A stretch of DNA of 64,000 nucleotides, taken from assembly GCF_050908235.1 (NCBI RefSeq), contig NZ_CP194340.1; one strand, 5' to 3'. Within the stretch, counting starts at the first letter, position 1. Every line of letters begins with the position of its first letter. A program made the position numbers and the translations under genes. The notes beneath the pieces are model-generated. The model saw nothing but the letters and a program-made list of their open reading frames with translations. It did not search any database and was not told the origin of the DNA. Shown one piece after another: positions 44,030 through 51,790 of this stretch. This stretch comes from Pseudoramibacter alactolyticus. Lineage in GTDB: Bacteria > Bacillota > Clostridia > Eubacteriales > Eubacteriaceae.

Positions 44030-44881
44030 TTAAAAAGAAATAACAATGCCACCGTTATCGGCGTAAACCGTGCTGAGACCGCCGGCTTCTAAAATAATAA
44101 TCTCTTTAAATTTAGCGCCGGCCTTGATAATTTCTTCCTTGAGTTTTAATGCTTTTTCCGGTGCGTTAACGTGTGAAATGGCGAGGATGCGCATGGGTGC
44201 ATTAACGACCTCTTCAGTGATAATTTGAGCCAGCCGAATCATTGTTTTTTTATGTCCGCGGCATTTTTCTTTGAGCTCAATCTCGCCGGAAACGCCCATC
44301 ATAATGGGGATGATCTTTAAAACTTTTCCCACAAGCGCAACGGAATGCCTGATTCGGCCATTTCTCACCAAATTGTCGAGCGAGTTAAGCACAAAGAAGA
44401 TAGACATATGGGCAATGTAATCTCGGACAATGGGAATTAAATCGACAGCCGAAAGATTGCGCTGGACTAATTCGATGATTTTAAGCACGGTGAGATCCTC
44501 GCCGGTTACCGCGGAGAGAGAGTCAAAAACATAAACACGATCGCCAAATCCCGCGTCTGCGGCCATCTGTTGGGCTATGCTTGCCGCATTATAACAGCCG
44601 CTGAGGTGTTTTGAAATGGTCACAATGTAATTCATGGTATTGGGATCAAACGCATCAAAAAAATCTTGAGGAGAAGGACAGGCCGTTCCGATTTTATTTC
44701 TGCTCAGCTGCATTTTATCAATCAATTCCGCCTGATTGAGATTGCGGTCGATGATTTCTTGATCATCAATAATGATTTTAAAGGGAATACGTTCGTAAGC
44801 AATGGATGAATCAAGCGCTGACAAATCCAATTCTGTGCAGCTGTCCATAATAATTTTAGTATTGAGGTTTTTGGGGCCCAT
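44030..44881 (-). CDS. DegV family fatty-acid-binding protein
   Basis: 283 residues of the DegV/FakB type, which bind a fatty acid and present it to a FakA kinase. The family opening is IIMDSCTELD, with TACPSPQDFFDAF, ISKHLSGCYNAASIA and VYVFDSLSAVTGEDL. ATG 44881 is chosen for AAGGAG 5 bp upstream; an upstream in-frame ATG at 44926 lacks one. No fakA is in the window. Confidence 0.9.
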   Translation of the reverse strand: MGPKNLNTKIIMDSCTELDLSALDSSIAYERIPFKIIIDDQEIIDRNLNQAELIDKMQLSRNKIGTACPSPQDFFDAFDPNTMNYIVTISKHLSGCYNAASIAQQMAADAGFGDRVYVFDSLSAVTGEDLTVLKIIELVQRNLSAVDLIPIVRDYIAHMSIFFVLNSLDNLVRNGRIRHSVALVGKVLKIIPIMMGVSGEIELKEKCRGHKKTMIRLAQIITEEVVNAPMRILAISHVNAPEKALKLKEEIIKAGAKFKEIIILEAGGLSTVYADNGGIVISF

Positions 44882-44980
44882 GGGATCTCCTTGACAGACG
44901 AGATAATTTAATTGGTCGCAGTACATTCATCAATGATTTTTAATTATTATATCAAATCGAATTAAACAGATGAATGCCTT

Positions 44981-46285
44981 TTACAGTGGACATTTCTTTT
45001 GAAGTGACCGATGTGTAAATTGCGCTTGTCCATTGGCATAATCGGCAACGATCTGGCCATGACCGATTAATTTATACTTATAGCTGACTAAGCCTTCCAA
45101 ACCCACTGGCCCTCTGGCGTGTAATTTGCCGGTTGAGATACCGACTTCTGCGCCAAAGCCGTAACGGTACCCGTCGGCAAAGCGCGTGGAGGCATTAACA
45201 TAAACACCGGCAGAATCAACCAATGTCGTAAAGCGCTTGGCGGCATCGCCATTTTCTGTCACGATAGCGTCCGTATGGCCGCTGCCATAACGATTGATAT
45301 GGCGAATGGCTTCATTAAGAGAATCGACGATTTTCACAGAGAGTGTATAATCCAAGTATTCTGTTTCCCAGTCAGCTTCGGTTGCCGGATACACAGAGAT
45401 GTAATTTTGAACTTTAGCATCGCCGCGCAAAGTCACATGGGCTCGTTCCATTGCCGATTTTAAAGCCGGCAGAAAATCAGCGGCTATCGCCCGGTGCACC
45501 AGTAAAGTTTCGGCAGCATTACAGACAGAAACATATTGAGCCTTGGAATCGACAGAAAGAGCGACAGCTTTTTTCAGATCGGCATCTTGATCGATATAAA
45601 CATGGCATAATCCGTCGGCGTGTCCCATGACAGGAATTGTCGTGTGATCCATGATATATTTGACAAAGGCATTGGAGCCCCGGGGGACAATCAAATCGAT
45701 CGTTTCATTTTGGGCCAGCATATCATTCACATCTTCCCGGGTTTCCAGATTTTGAATCCAATTTTTCGGCAAGTCAATTCGTTGTGTGGCTCCTTGGATA
45801 ACTTTAAAGAGAGTGCGGTTGGTGCAACGGGATTCGTGCCCACCTTTTAATAAAACGGCATTGCCGGATTTGAGACAGAGCGTTGCAATTTGAACAAAAG
45901 CATCGGGGCGTGATTCAAAAATCACGCCGATGACGCCGATGGGACAAGTGACGCGGTACAGTTCAAGCCCTTTGTCTAATTCTGTTGCCATTTGTGTGAG
46001 ACCGATAGGATCAGGCAAATGAATGAGGCTTTCAATGCCGGCGATCACATCTTCGATTTTGTTCGTATCAAAGCGCAGTCTTTTTAGAAGTGGCGTATCA
46101 AGTTTGTTGGCCTTTGCCATTTCTAAATCTTTTTGATTAGCTTCAATAATAAAGTCTTGCTGTGACCTAAGCGCAGAAGCGATAGCCTGTAAAGCCTGAT
46201 TTCGTTTGTCTTCGGTTGTTGCCGCCAATAAAATGCTGGCATCGTGGGAGAGAGTTCCTCTCTCTGTCATGTTTAATGGTTTCAT
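44981..46285 (-). CDS. proA: Gamma-glutamyl phosphate reductase
   Basis: An NADPH-dependent reductase of gamma-glutamyl phosphate to glutamate semialdehyde in proline synthesis. 434 residues of the aldehyde dehydrogenase fold, with the catalytic Cys255 in SVCNAAETLL, GVIFESRPDA and the C-terminal FGAEVGISTGKLHARGP. Start ATG 46285, GAGGC box. proB is not adjacent. A short membrane-protein gene lies 44 bp upstream on the same strand and is probably co-transcribed. Confidence 0.95.
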   Translation of the reverse strand: MKPLNMTERGTLSHDASILLAATTEDKRNQALQAIASALRSQQDFIIEANQKDLEMAKANKLDTPLLKRLRFDTNKIEDVIAGIESLIHLPDPIGLTQMATELDKGLELYRVTCPIGVIGVIFESRPDAFVQIATLCLKSGNAVLLKGGHESRCTNRTLFKVIQGATQRIDLPKNWIQNLETREDVNDMLAQNETIDLIVPRGSNAFVKYIMDHTTIPVMGHADGLCHVYIDQDADLKKAVALSVDSKAQYVSVCNAAETLLVHRAIAADFLPALKSAMERAHVTLRGDAKVQNYISVYPATEADWETEYLDYTLSVKIVDSLNEAIRHINRYGSGHTDAIVTENGDAAKRFTTLVDSAGVYVNASTRFADGYRYGFGAEVGISTGKLHARGPVGLEGLVSYKYKLIGHGQIVADYANGQAQFTHRSLQKKCPL

Positions 46286-46329
46286 GAATTGCCTCGGATA
46301 AGAATCTAAAAATCAGAAATATTAGAGAA

Positions 46330-46500
46330 TCAGCCAGTATAGGAAAGACCATACATGGCGATAATACCAACAATTAGCGCGATGACTAACACCATCGCAC
46401 CAATCCGATGCCAAGGTTTAACAGTTTGATGGGTTTCACGCCGGGCGGAATCATAATGATTGTTTTTTTTCTTGTGTTTATTTTTTTTATGATTTGACAT
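46330..46500 (-). CDS. Small single-pass membrane protein, unknown function
   Basis: A 56-residue open frame in the gap upstream of proA. It has a perfect AAGGAG box 5 bp before the ATG at 46500. The N-terminus is extremely basic and His/Asn-rich (SNHKKNKHKKKNNHYDSARR), followed by PWHRIGAM and one hydrophobic helix VLVIALIVGIIAMYGLSYTG at the end, giving a predicted N-in topology. I recognise no family. Co-orientation and a 44-bp gap suggest one transcript with proA. Confidence 0.7.
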   Translation of the reverse strand: MSNHKKNKHKKKNNHYDSARRETHQTVKPWHRIGAMVLVIALIVGIIAMYGLSYTG

Positions 46501-46607
46501 AATAGCTCCTTATTTTAAACAGTTAAAGATCACTAAAGGCTGATATCCTTATTTTATAATAAAAGCATTAAAATAAGTTAATATTGACGACAGGCTATTC
46601 AGATGAT

Positions 46608-47213
46608 TTATTTTTTTTGATTTTTGGGTTTCATATGGTTTTTCAAAATGGATTCACCGTTTTCTTTAAAATATTCTGTGTGAGATTCACGGTATTCACG
46701 ACGCATTTCTTCGATGATTCGTTTTTCTTCTTCAGCAGCGGCCCTTTCTTCAGCAATCATTTTTTGATTAAATTGTCTGAGCAGCTCGGAACCCTGAGCG
46801 GTTTCACCGCCAGCAAACGTTGTTCCCATATGAGAAATAAAGATCATGCGGTCTTTTTTCGGCCCGCCAAAATCAGCGGCAAAAATACCTTGATGAAGAC
46901 CAAGAATCAAGCTGCCTTCGTGCACAGAGATGCGCAGAGATTGACCGACCAGCGCCGCCTTAATGCCGGGTGTTGCCGGACCAGTGTATTGCATGCCATT
47001 GAAGCGGGGAACAACATGATCCAGGGCTTTCAAATAATCCTTTGCGATGGAGGGATTTTTTGGGTCGGCGAAGGTCAAGCCAACTGTGTTTTCCGGCGTT
47101 TGCAGTAGGATTTCTCCATTTTTAATTCGTTCAGCCTCAATATAATGATGAACTTCCTCGGTTATTTCACAAATATCTTCAAAATTTTTTGAAGAAAAAT
47201 GAATCATTTTCAT
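46608..47213 (-). CDS. Divergent YjbQ (UPF0047)-like protein
   Basis: 201 residues. The first 135 resemble YjbQ/UPF0047, for which weak thiamine-phosphate synthase activity has been reported: FEDICEITEEVHHYI, the GLTFADPKNPSIAKDYLKAL block, IKAALVGQSLRISV and LGLHQGIFAADFGGPKKDRM. The usual PHTTAAL motif with catalytic His is replaced by TPENTVGL, so that activity is doubtful. A charged, probably coiled-coil C-terminal extension (about 145-200; EERAAAEEEKRIIEEMRREY) is unusual. A GAGAGG-type box precedes the ATG. Confidence 0.75.
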   Translation of the reverse strand: MKMIHFSSKNFEDICEITEEVHHYIEAERIKNGEILLQTPENTVGLTFADPKNPSIAKDYLKALDHVVPRFNGMQYTGPATPGIKAALVGQSLRISVHEGSLILGLHQGIFAADFGGPKKDRMIFISHMGTTFAGGETAQGSELLRQFNQKMIAEERAAAEEEKRIIEEMRREYRESHTEYFKENGESILKNHMKPKNQKK

Positions 47214-47234
47214 AAAAAACCTCTCAAAAAAGAC

Positions 47235-47263
47235 TTGATTTTAAATCTGCCTTATTTTATAAT
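47235..47263 (+). promoter_or_regulatory. Promoter of the tRNA-Pro(CGG) pair
   Basis: TTGATT (47235-47240), a 17-bp spacer and a perfect TATAAT (47258-47263), 33 bp before the first tRNA. Confidence 0.75.
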
Positions 47264-47295
47264 AAACACCGTTGATTTGCAAATCGTAAGAGTGT

Positions 47296-47372
47296 CGGGG
47301 TGTGGCTCAGTTTGGTAGAGCGCTGCGTTCGGGACGCAGAGGCCGGAGGTTCAAATCCTCTCACTCCGACCA
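47296..47372 (+). tRNA. tRNA-Pro, anticodon CGG (copy 1)
   Basis: 77 nt with encoded CCA. Acceptor CGGGGTG/CACTCCG, discriminator A. Anticodon stem CTGCG/CGCAG with loop TTCGGGA gives CGG (reads CCG). T arm GGAGG TTCAAAT CCTCT. Identical to the next copy. Confidence 0.94.
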
Positions 47373-47393
47373 TTCAATTTAATATTTTGATTA

Positions 47394-47470
47394 CGGGGTG
47401 TGGCTCAGTTTGGTAGAGCGCTGCGTTCGGGACGCAGAGGCCGGAGGTTCAAATCCTCTCACTCCGACCA
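47394..47470 (+). tRNA. tRNA-Pro, anticodon CGG (copy 2)
   Basis: Exact duplicate of the tRNA 98 bp upstream (start to start), separated by a 21-bp AT-rich spacer. The pair shares one promoter and one terminator. Confidence 0.94.
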
Positions 47471-47481
47471 TATAGCAATAG

Positions 47482-47504
47482 GCAGACTTTGGTCTGCTTT
47501 TTTT
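47482..47504 (+). terminator. Terminator of the tRNA-Pro pair
   Basis: GCAGAC/GTCTGC 6-bp perfect stem, TTTG loop and seven T. Confidence 0.85.
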
Positions 47505-47520
47505 GTATAGGTAAAAAATC

Positions 47521-48240
47521 AACCACCTGCCTGCTATCCAGGTGAGTTTCCCAATAACTTTAGCTTCAAGGAAAAATAAAACCTCCAAGGTATAATGAAG
47601 TGCAGCTCCGTCAACCGCATAGACTAATACAAAGGAGGCATCTTAGATGGATAAAAATAGTTTATCACATACGAGATGGGAATGTAAGTACCATATAGTG
47701 TTTGCACTAGAGTGTCAAAGAAAAATGATTTATGAAAAAATTAGAACAGATATAGACCGTGTTTTAAGCGAACGGTGCAAGAAAAAGGGATAGAAGTTTC
47801 TGAATTATATACACATGTTTGTGAGAATGCCATCCAAATACAGCGTGTCAGAAATAATGAGATACTTAAAAAGGGAAAAGTTCGCTAATAATATTCGAGC
47901 GGCATGCCAATCCGAAATATAAATATGTGAATAGGCATTTCTGGAGCAAGGGGATATTATATCGATACAATGGGAAAGAATAGGAAGAAAATTCAAGAGT
48001 ATATACGAAATCAATTAAAGGGAAGATTTAGAATATGATCAAATGATATTAGAAGAGTATACCGGCCCGTTTATGGATGGATGCGCCGGTAAAACAAAGC
48101 AAAATAAGATAACGCTTTTGTGTTAGCCTGGGGCACAGTGTGGAAGACGGGTCATTCATAGCCTTTTTATAAGGTAGGTAGGAAACAGCGGTTTATAGTT
48201 GCAGAGCAAACCACCGGCTTAGACAGTGGTGATAATTTTA
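47521..48240 (+). mobile_element. Second degraded IS200/IS605-family element
   Basis: This fills the gene-free stretch after the tRNA pair. The left end has a perfect hairpin CACCTG-N9-CAGGTG (47524-47544). The right end has an imperfect hairpin around CCACCGGCTTAGACAGTGG (about 48211-48230). Between them lies one broken tnpA. It belongs to a different IS200/IS605 lineage from the copy at 16 kb, judging by the transposase fragments. Ends are estimates. Confidence 0.7.
47647..48126 (+). pseudogene. tnpA: IS200/IS605 transposase TnpA, inactivated
   Basis: It starts well (AAAGGAGG box, MDKNSLSHTRWECKYHIVFA) and then stops at 47793 after 48 residues. Later fragments in shifted frames are HMFVRMPSKYSVSEIMRYLK (the HUH region, one His lost to YTH), and DQMILEEYTGPF near the end. 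Several frameshifts, stops and internal deletions are needed to align it with the roughly 150-residue family. Dead. Confidence 0.82.
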
Positions 48241-48248
48241 AAAGGAAA

Positions 48249-48896
48249 TTATTCATATCGAAGCACATCGATGGGGTTAAGTTTCGCGCCCCTGTTCGCC
48301 GGATAAAATCCCAAAAGACGCCAATCGCAAAAGCAAATCCAAAGAAGAATGCCAATGATCCCACCGGTATTGGCATGGCTGTCATTATCTTGTTTGGAGA
48401 GTGTACGCTCCTGTTTGAAGTGAACGGATTGAATATCAAAATAATTTTCGTTGATGCCTATCAAGGAAATATTCGCCCGTATTAAGCGGCCATCGGACAT
48501 GGTGAGGACCCGGTTGGTTTCAATGGACAATTTGGCATTGTGGGTGCTGAGCACAATGGTTTTGCGCTGATCCTGATTTAGATTTTGAAATAAATGCATG
48601 ACGCGCTCGCCGGTTTTGCTGTCCGGAGTGCTGGTGGGCTCGTCGGCGAGGATGAGATCCGGGTCGTTGGCCATCACCCGGGCGATGGCTTATCCGCCGG
48701 ATAATTCATTGGGCTGATGCTGCATGCGGTCTTTCATCCCTACCATTTCGAGGAGCAATTCAGCACGCTCGCGGCGGACTTTCTTGTCCATCTCCGCATG
48801 AACCATGGGGATGGTGACATTTTTGAGCGCTGAGATGCGGGGAATTAAATTGAAATTAATGATATTGATTTTAGACGAGTGAGTGCTTTGGTTCAA
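48249..48896 (-). pseudogene. Remnant of a MacB-type ABC exporter (ATPase plus permease tail)
   Basis: Minus strand. The first piece (48690-48896) reads FNLIPRISALKNVTIPM and ends NELSGG followed by a stop where the signature usually continues QQQRVAIAR. The frame then goes on with AIARVMANDPDLILADEPTS (Walker B), STHNAKL, and finally a permease C-terminus PANRGAKLNPIDVLRYE. The Walker A region, most of the permease and about four residues after the signature are missing. This is a relic of a lolCDE/macB-like transporter. Confidence 0.82.
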
Positions 48897-48958
48897 TTAT
48901 GAAAGCGAAAAAAGTGCTTGATTTAAGCAAAGTGACAGATTTTGAATGGTATCAGCGC

Positions 48959-48999
48959 ATAAAAAAGACGTCCGAAGACGTCCGCCTGTGCAGGCACAG
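48959..48999 (-). terminator. Terminator of the M29 aminopeptidase gene
   Basis: Minus strand: GACGTC-TTCG-GACGTC followed by TTTTTT (48959-48981). A second hairpin CCTGTG/CACAGG (48984-48999) sits just upstream. Confidence 0.8.
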
Positions 49000-49010
49000 G
49001 TGAAAAAAGT

Positions 49011-50255
49011 TTAGAGAGGATTGGCCCAATTGCCATCCACAAAAATCGGCGTTTCGTTGCCTTCGGCATCGAGTCCAACGATGGATAGGTCTTTGCTGCC
49101 CACCATGAAATCGACATGAGTGGTGGAGATGTTTAGTCCGGCTGCAGCCAGTTCCGTTTCGCTCATGTTCTGGCCGCCCTCAATGCAGGTGGGATAAGCT
49201 GCGCCGAGGGCAAAATGGCAGCTGGCGTTTTCGTCAAAAAGCGTGTTGTAAAATAGAATACCCAAATTTTGAATTGGAGAGTCGTAGGGCACGAAAGAAA
49301 TTTCACCGAGCATATTGCTGCCGGGATTGGCTTCGACCAAACTTTTCAGGGCGTCAAACCCCTGTTCGGCATGGTAGCCGACGACTTTGCCGTCTTTAAA
49401 GGTGAGGGCAAAATGATCGATCAGCTGGCCGTTGTAAACCAGAGGATGAGAAGCGGCCAAGGTGCCGTTGACGCGGGTTTTGTCCGGAGCAGAGAAAATT
49501 TCTTCTGTAGGGATGTTGGGAAAGAAGGCAATGCCGTCTTCCGCAATTTCCGAGCCGCCGGCCCAGATATGATTTTTGGGCATGCCCACGGTGATGTTTG
49601 TTCCCAAGGCGTTTTTGTAAACAAAGGCGTCAAACTGTTTGTTGTTGAGAAAACGGACCTTTTCTTCAAAACTGGCATTATGTCGATGCCAGGCAGCGGC
49701 AGGGTCGGTCAGATTGGTGCGAGTGGTTTCGAAGATGGCGTTCCAGAGTTGTTCGACGGCGGCACTTTTCGGAATATCCGGGAAGACTTTCCGTGCCCAT
49801 CCTACCGTTGGAACTGAGATTACGCACCAGCGAATTCGGTCGTTTATCACAGCCTCGTGGTATTTTTTGGCGGCGGCCTGCGCTGCATTGGAAGCGGCTT
49901 TGACGCGATCGACATCGACACCGGCCATCACGTCGGGATCGTCGGCGTAGATGGAAATCACCGCGACTTGGTCGTCGACATAGCTGTCCATCCGTGCTTT
50001 CTGCCAGGCGGGGATGGTGGTTAAGGCTTCGAGATCAGCATGATCATAGCGCATGCGGGAGAGGCGTTCATCATTGTAGCGAATAGCGACATCTGCCGCA
50101 CCGCGGTCAAAAGCCGCAGCGGCAACCTTATGGGCGAAATCGGCGCAGTCGATGGGAGCGTTGATGATCAGGGTTTGTCCTTCCTGAAGGTTGACGCCCA
50201 GCGCCACCGCCAGATCGGCTAAATTTTGCTGCTTAGTTTCAAATGAGATAGTCAT
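49011..50255 (-). CDS. M29-family aminopeptidase (AmpS/PepS/thermophilic aminopeptidase type)
   Basis: A 414-residue metallo-aminopeptidase that removes N-terminal residues from peptides in the cytosol. Family landmarks are IRYNDERLSRMRYDHA, VPTVGWARKVFPD, NITVGMPKNHIWAGG, the metal-site FFPNIPTEEIFSAPDK, GEISFVPYDSPI, FDENASCHFALG and THVDFMVGS. The start ATG is preceded by AGAGGATCC (GAGG). Its own terminator follows. Confidence 0.93.
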   Translation of the reverse strand: MTISFETKQQNLADLAVALGVNLQEGQTLIINAPIDCADFAHKVAAAAFDRGAADVAIRYNDERLSRMRYDHADLEALTTIPAWQKARMDSYVDDQVAVISIYADDPDVMAGVDVDRVKAASNAAQAAAKKYHEAVINDRIRWCVISVPTVGWARKVFPDIPKSAAVEQLWNAIFETTRTNLTDPAAAWHRHNASFEEKVRFLNNKQFDAFVYKNALGTNITVGMPKNHIWAGGSEIAEDGIAFFPNIPTEEIFSAPDKTRVNGTLAASHPLVYNGQLIDHFALTFKDGKVVGYHAEQGFDALKSLVEANPGSNMLGEISFVPYDSPIQNLGILFYNTLFDENASCHFALGAAYPTCIEGGQNMSETELAAAGLNISTTHVDFMVGSKDLSIVGLDAEGNETPIFVDGNWANPL

Positions 50256-50347
50256 ATGGGGATCCTCTTTCGTTCGATAGTTTGCGGTTGTGAATCGCGG
50301 GAAATAAATCAGGAGTTTTTGTTAAAGTGAGCCTGTTCAAACTGGCT

Positions 50348-51550
50348 TTAGTATCGCTTAGGATTCTGAAGATAATCTTTATGATAAATCGGTCGGTCGG
50401 CGAGCATATTCCATAGATCCTGGGCACGGACGTCAAGATCTAAAATGGCACGCTGTGTCGGGGATAACCGTGTTTGATTGCTGCGGAGATTGGTTAAAAT
50501 CGGCAGGCTGCATTGATTGCGCAACTGCGCCAGAAGTTGTTGCCCGCGACGATTAAAGGCTAAAACGCGAAGATAAGGGACGAATACTGTTTGCAGGGAC
50601 ATAAGCGTCTGCCTGGAAATATTTAAGGCAAGATAGGCCAGAATGCGGCGTACGCGGCTTTTAGGGATGCGCTTTGAAGAGACCCGGTCAATAATCGCCT
50701 CGTATTTTGGAGCAGCGGTCAACGCGTTTTGAAGGGAAAATTCCAGCCCTTCACGCACTTCCGGCAGGTTGCGCAATTGTTCCAGATCGGCGGTGATAAG
50801 CTTTGAAACGACAAGACGTTGATATCGGGTACATATTTGAGGGTAATGGCCTTCGGTTAGGTGCTCAATATCGTATGGAATACCGGCGGCAATGGTTTTG
50901 TCATCGCTACGACACAGCGCATTGCGGATGGCCGAGCCAGAAAGCAGACTGCCATCCGTATTTTGATTATGATGCGCCGAACCCAGCCGGGGAACAGGAA
51001 TGGGGCAGAGGCAGGCGGTCTGTTGCCGAATCGCCTTGAGGTATTCGATGGCGAGAATATTATTGGGATAACGGAGCAAATCGGCGGCATCCTCGCCTAA
51101 AATTTTTTGGATGGCCTGGCTTCTGGCCGCAGCAAATCCGATGCCGGCGGCGAGGCGGTCGGCAAGCTCGCGCCGAAAGGCCGACGGCTCTTCGGCGAGA
51201 TAATGGGCGAGTGATTGCAGAAGGGGAAGGTCGTCGGTTTCTACGCCAAAAGCAAGGGTATCCAAACGGCATGCGTTAAGGATAGCGACAGCGCCGGCGG
51301 CAAAACTTTCCGCCCGTGCGCAAGCAAAAATGGCCGGCAATTCACAGACAAGATCTGCGCCGCCGGCCACGGCCCATTCGGCGCGCTGCCATTTGTCTGC
51401 ACAAGCCGGCGTTCCGCGCTGCACAAAGGCGCCGCTCATTAAAACCATGACCGCGTCTGCTTGGGTGCGTTTTTGTGCGGCATGCAGATGGTAGCGATGT
51501 CCGTTGTGAAACGGATTGTATTCGGCGACGATTCCCAATGTTTTTATCAA
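50348..51550 (-). CDS. tmcAL: tRNA(Met) cytidine acetate ligase
   Basis: Forms N4-acetylcytidine at the wobble position of elongator tRNA-Met from acetate and ATP. 400 residues: the nucleotidyltransferase motif GIVAEYNPFHNGH (HNGH at 15-18), MSGAFVQRG, DLVCELP and LLSGSAIRNAL. The TTG start at 51550 is chosen because GGAGG lies 9 bp upstream and the family begins immediately before GIVAEYNPFHNGH; an upstream ATG at 51610 is unlikely. It is divergent from ackA. Acetate as substrate makes the ackA neighbour notable, though this order is common in Firmicutes. Confidence 0.93.
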   Translation of the reverse strand: MIKTLGIVAEYNPFHNGHRYHLHAAQKRTQADAVMVLMSGAFVQRGTPACADKWQRAEWAVAGGADLVCELPAIFACARAESFAAGAVAILNACRLDTLAFGVETDDLPLLQSLAHYLAEEPSAFRRELADRLAAGIGFAAARSQAIQKILGEDAADLLRYPNNILAIEYLKAIRQQTACLCPIPVPRLGSAHHNQNTDGSLLSGSAIRNALCRSDDKTIAAGIPYDIEHLTEGHYPQICTRYQRLVVSKLITADLEQLRNLPEVREGLEFSLQNALTAAPKYEAIIDRVSSKRIPKSRVRRILAYLALNISRQTLMSLQTVFVPYLRVLAFNRRGQQLLAQLRNQCSLPILTNLRSNQTRLSPTQRAILDLDVRAQDLWNMLADRPIYHKDYLQNPKRY

Positions 51551-51696
51551 CTGTTTTTTCCTCCATTTGTGACAATACGCAGGCTGTCCATCAATAAAGA
51601 TTTTGATCATTTTATCATTAAAATCTGAGGGCCGGTGTATTTGACTAAAAAAATCACTTTTTCGCGCAAAAAAATAAACGAACTAAATAATTAGAA

Positions 51697-51726
51697 GTGA
51701 TAAGATATCACGTATTGTGATACAAT
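51697..51726 (+). promoter_or_regulatory. ackA promoter with three GTGATA/TATCAC half-sites
   Basis: GTGATA (51697-51702), AGA, TATCAC (51706-51711), GTATT, GTGATA (51717-51722) overlapping an extended -10 (TGATACAAT, 51718-51726). Both neighbouring half-site pairs are perfect inverted repeats. No good -35 box is seen. A repressor binding here would block the promoter. Confidence 0.5.
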
Positions 51727-51790
51727 ATAAATGAAGTATCGTCATTCCGAGCAAGATGCTTGGAGAAATAGAAAAGGAGAAACATCAGGA

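Noticed and set aside
47391..47588. Minus-strand frame containing VRGFEPPASASRTQRSTKLSHTP
   Set aside because: This peptide is the well-known spurious translation of tRNA genes; it is antisense to the second tRNA-Pro(CGG).
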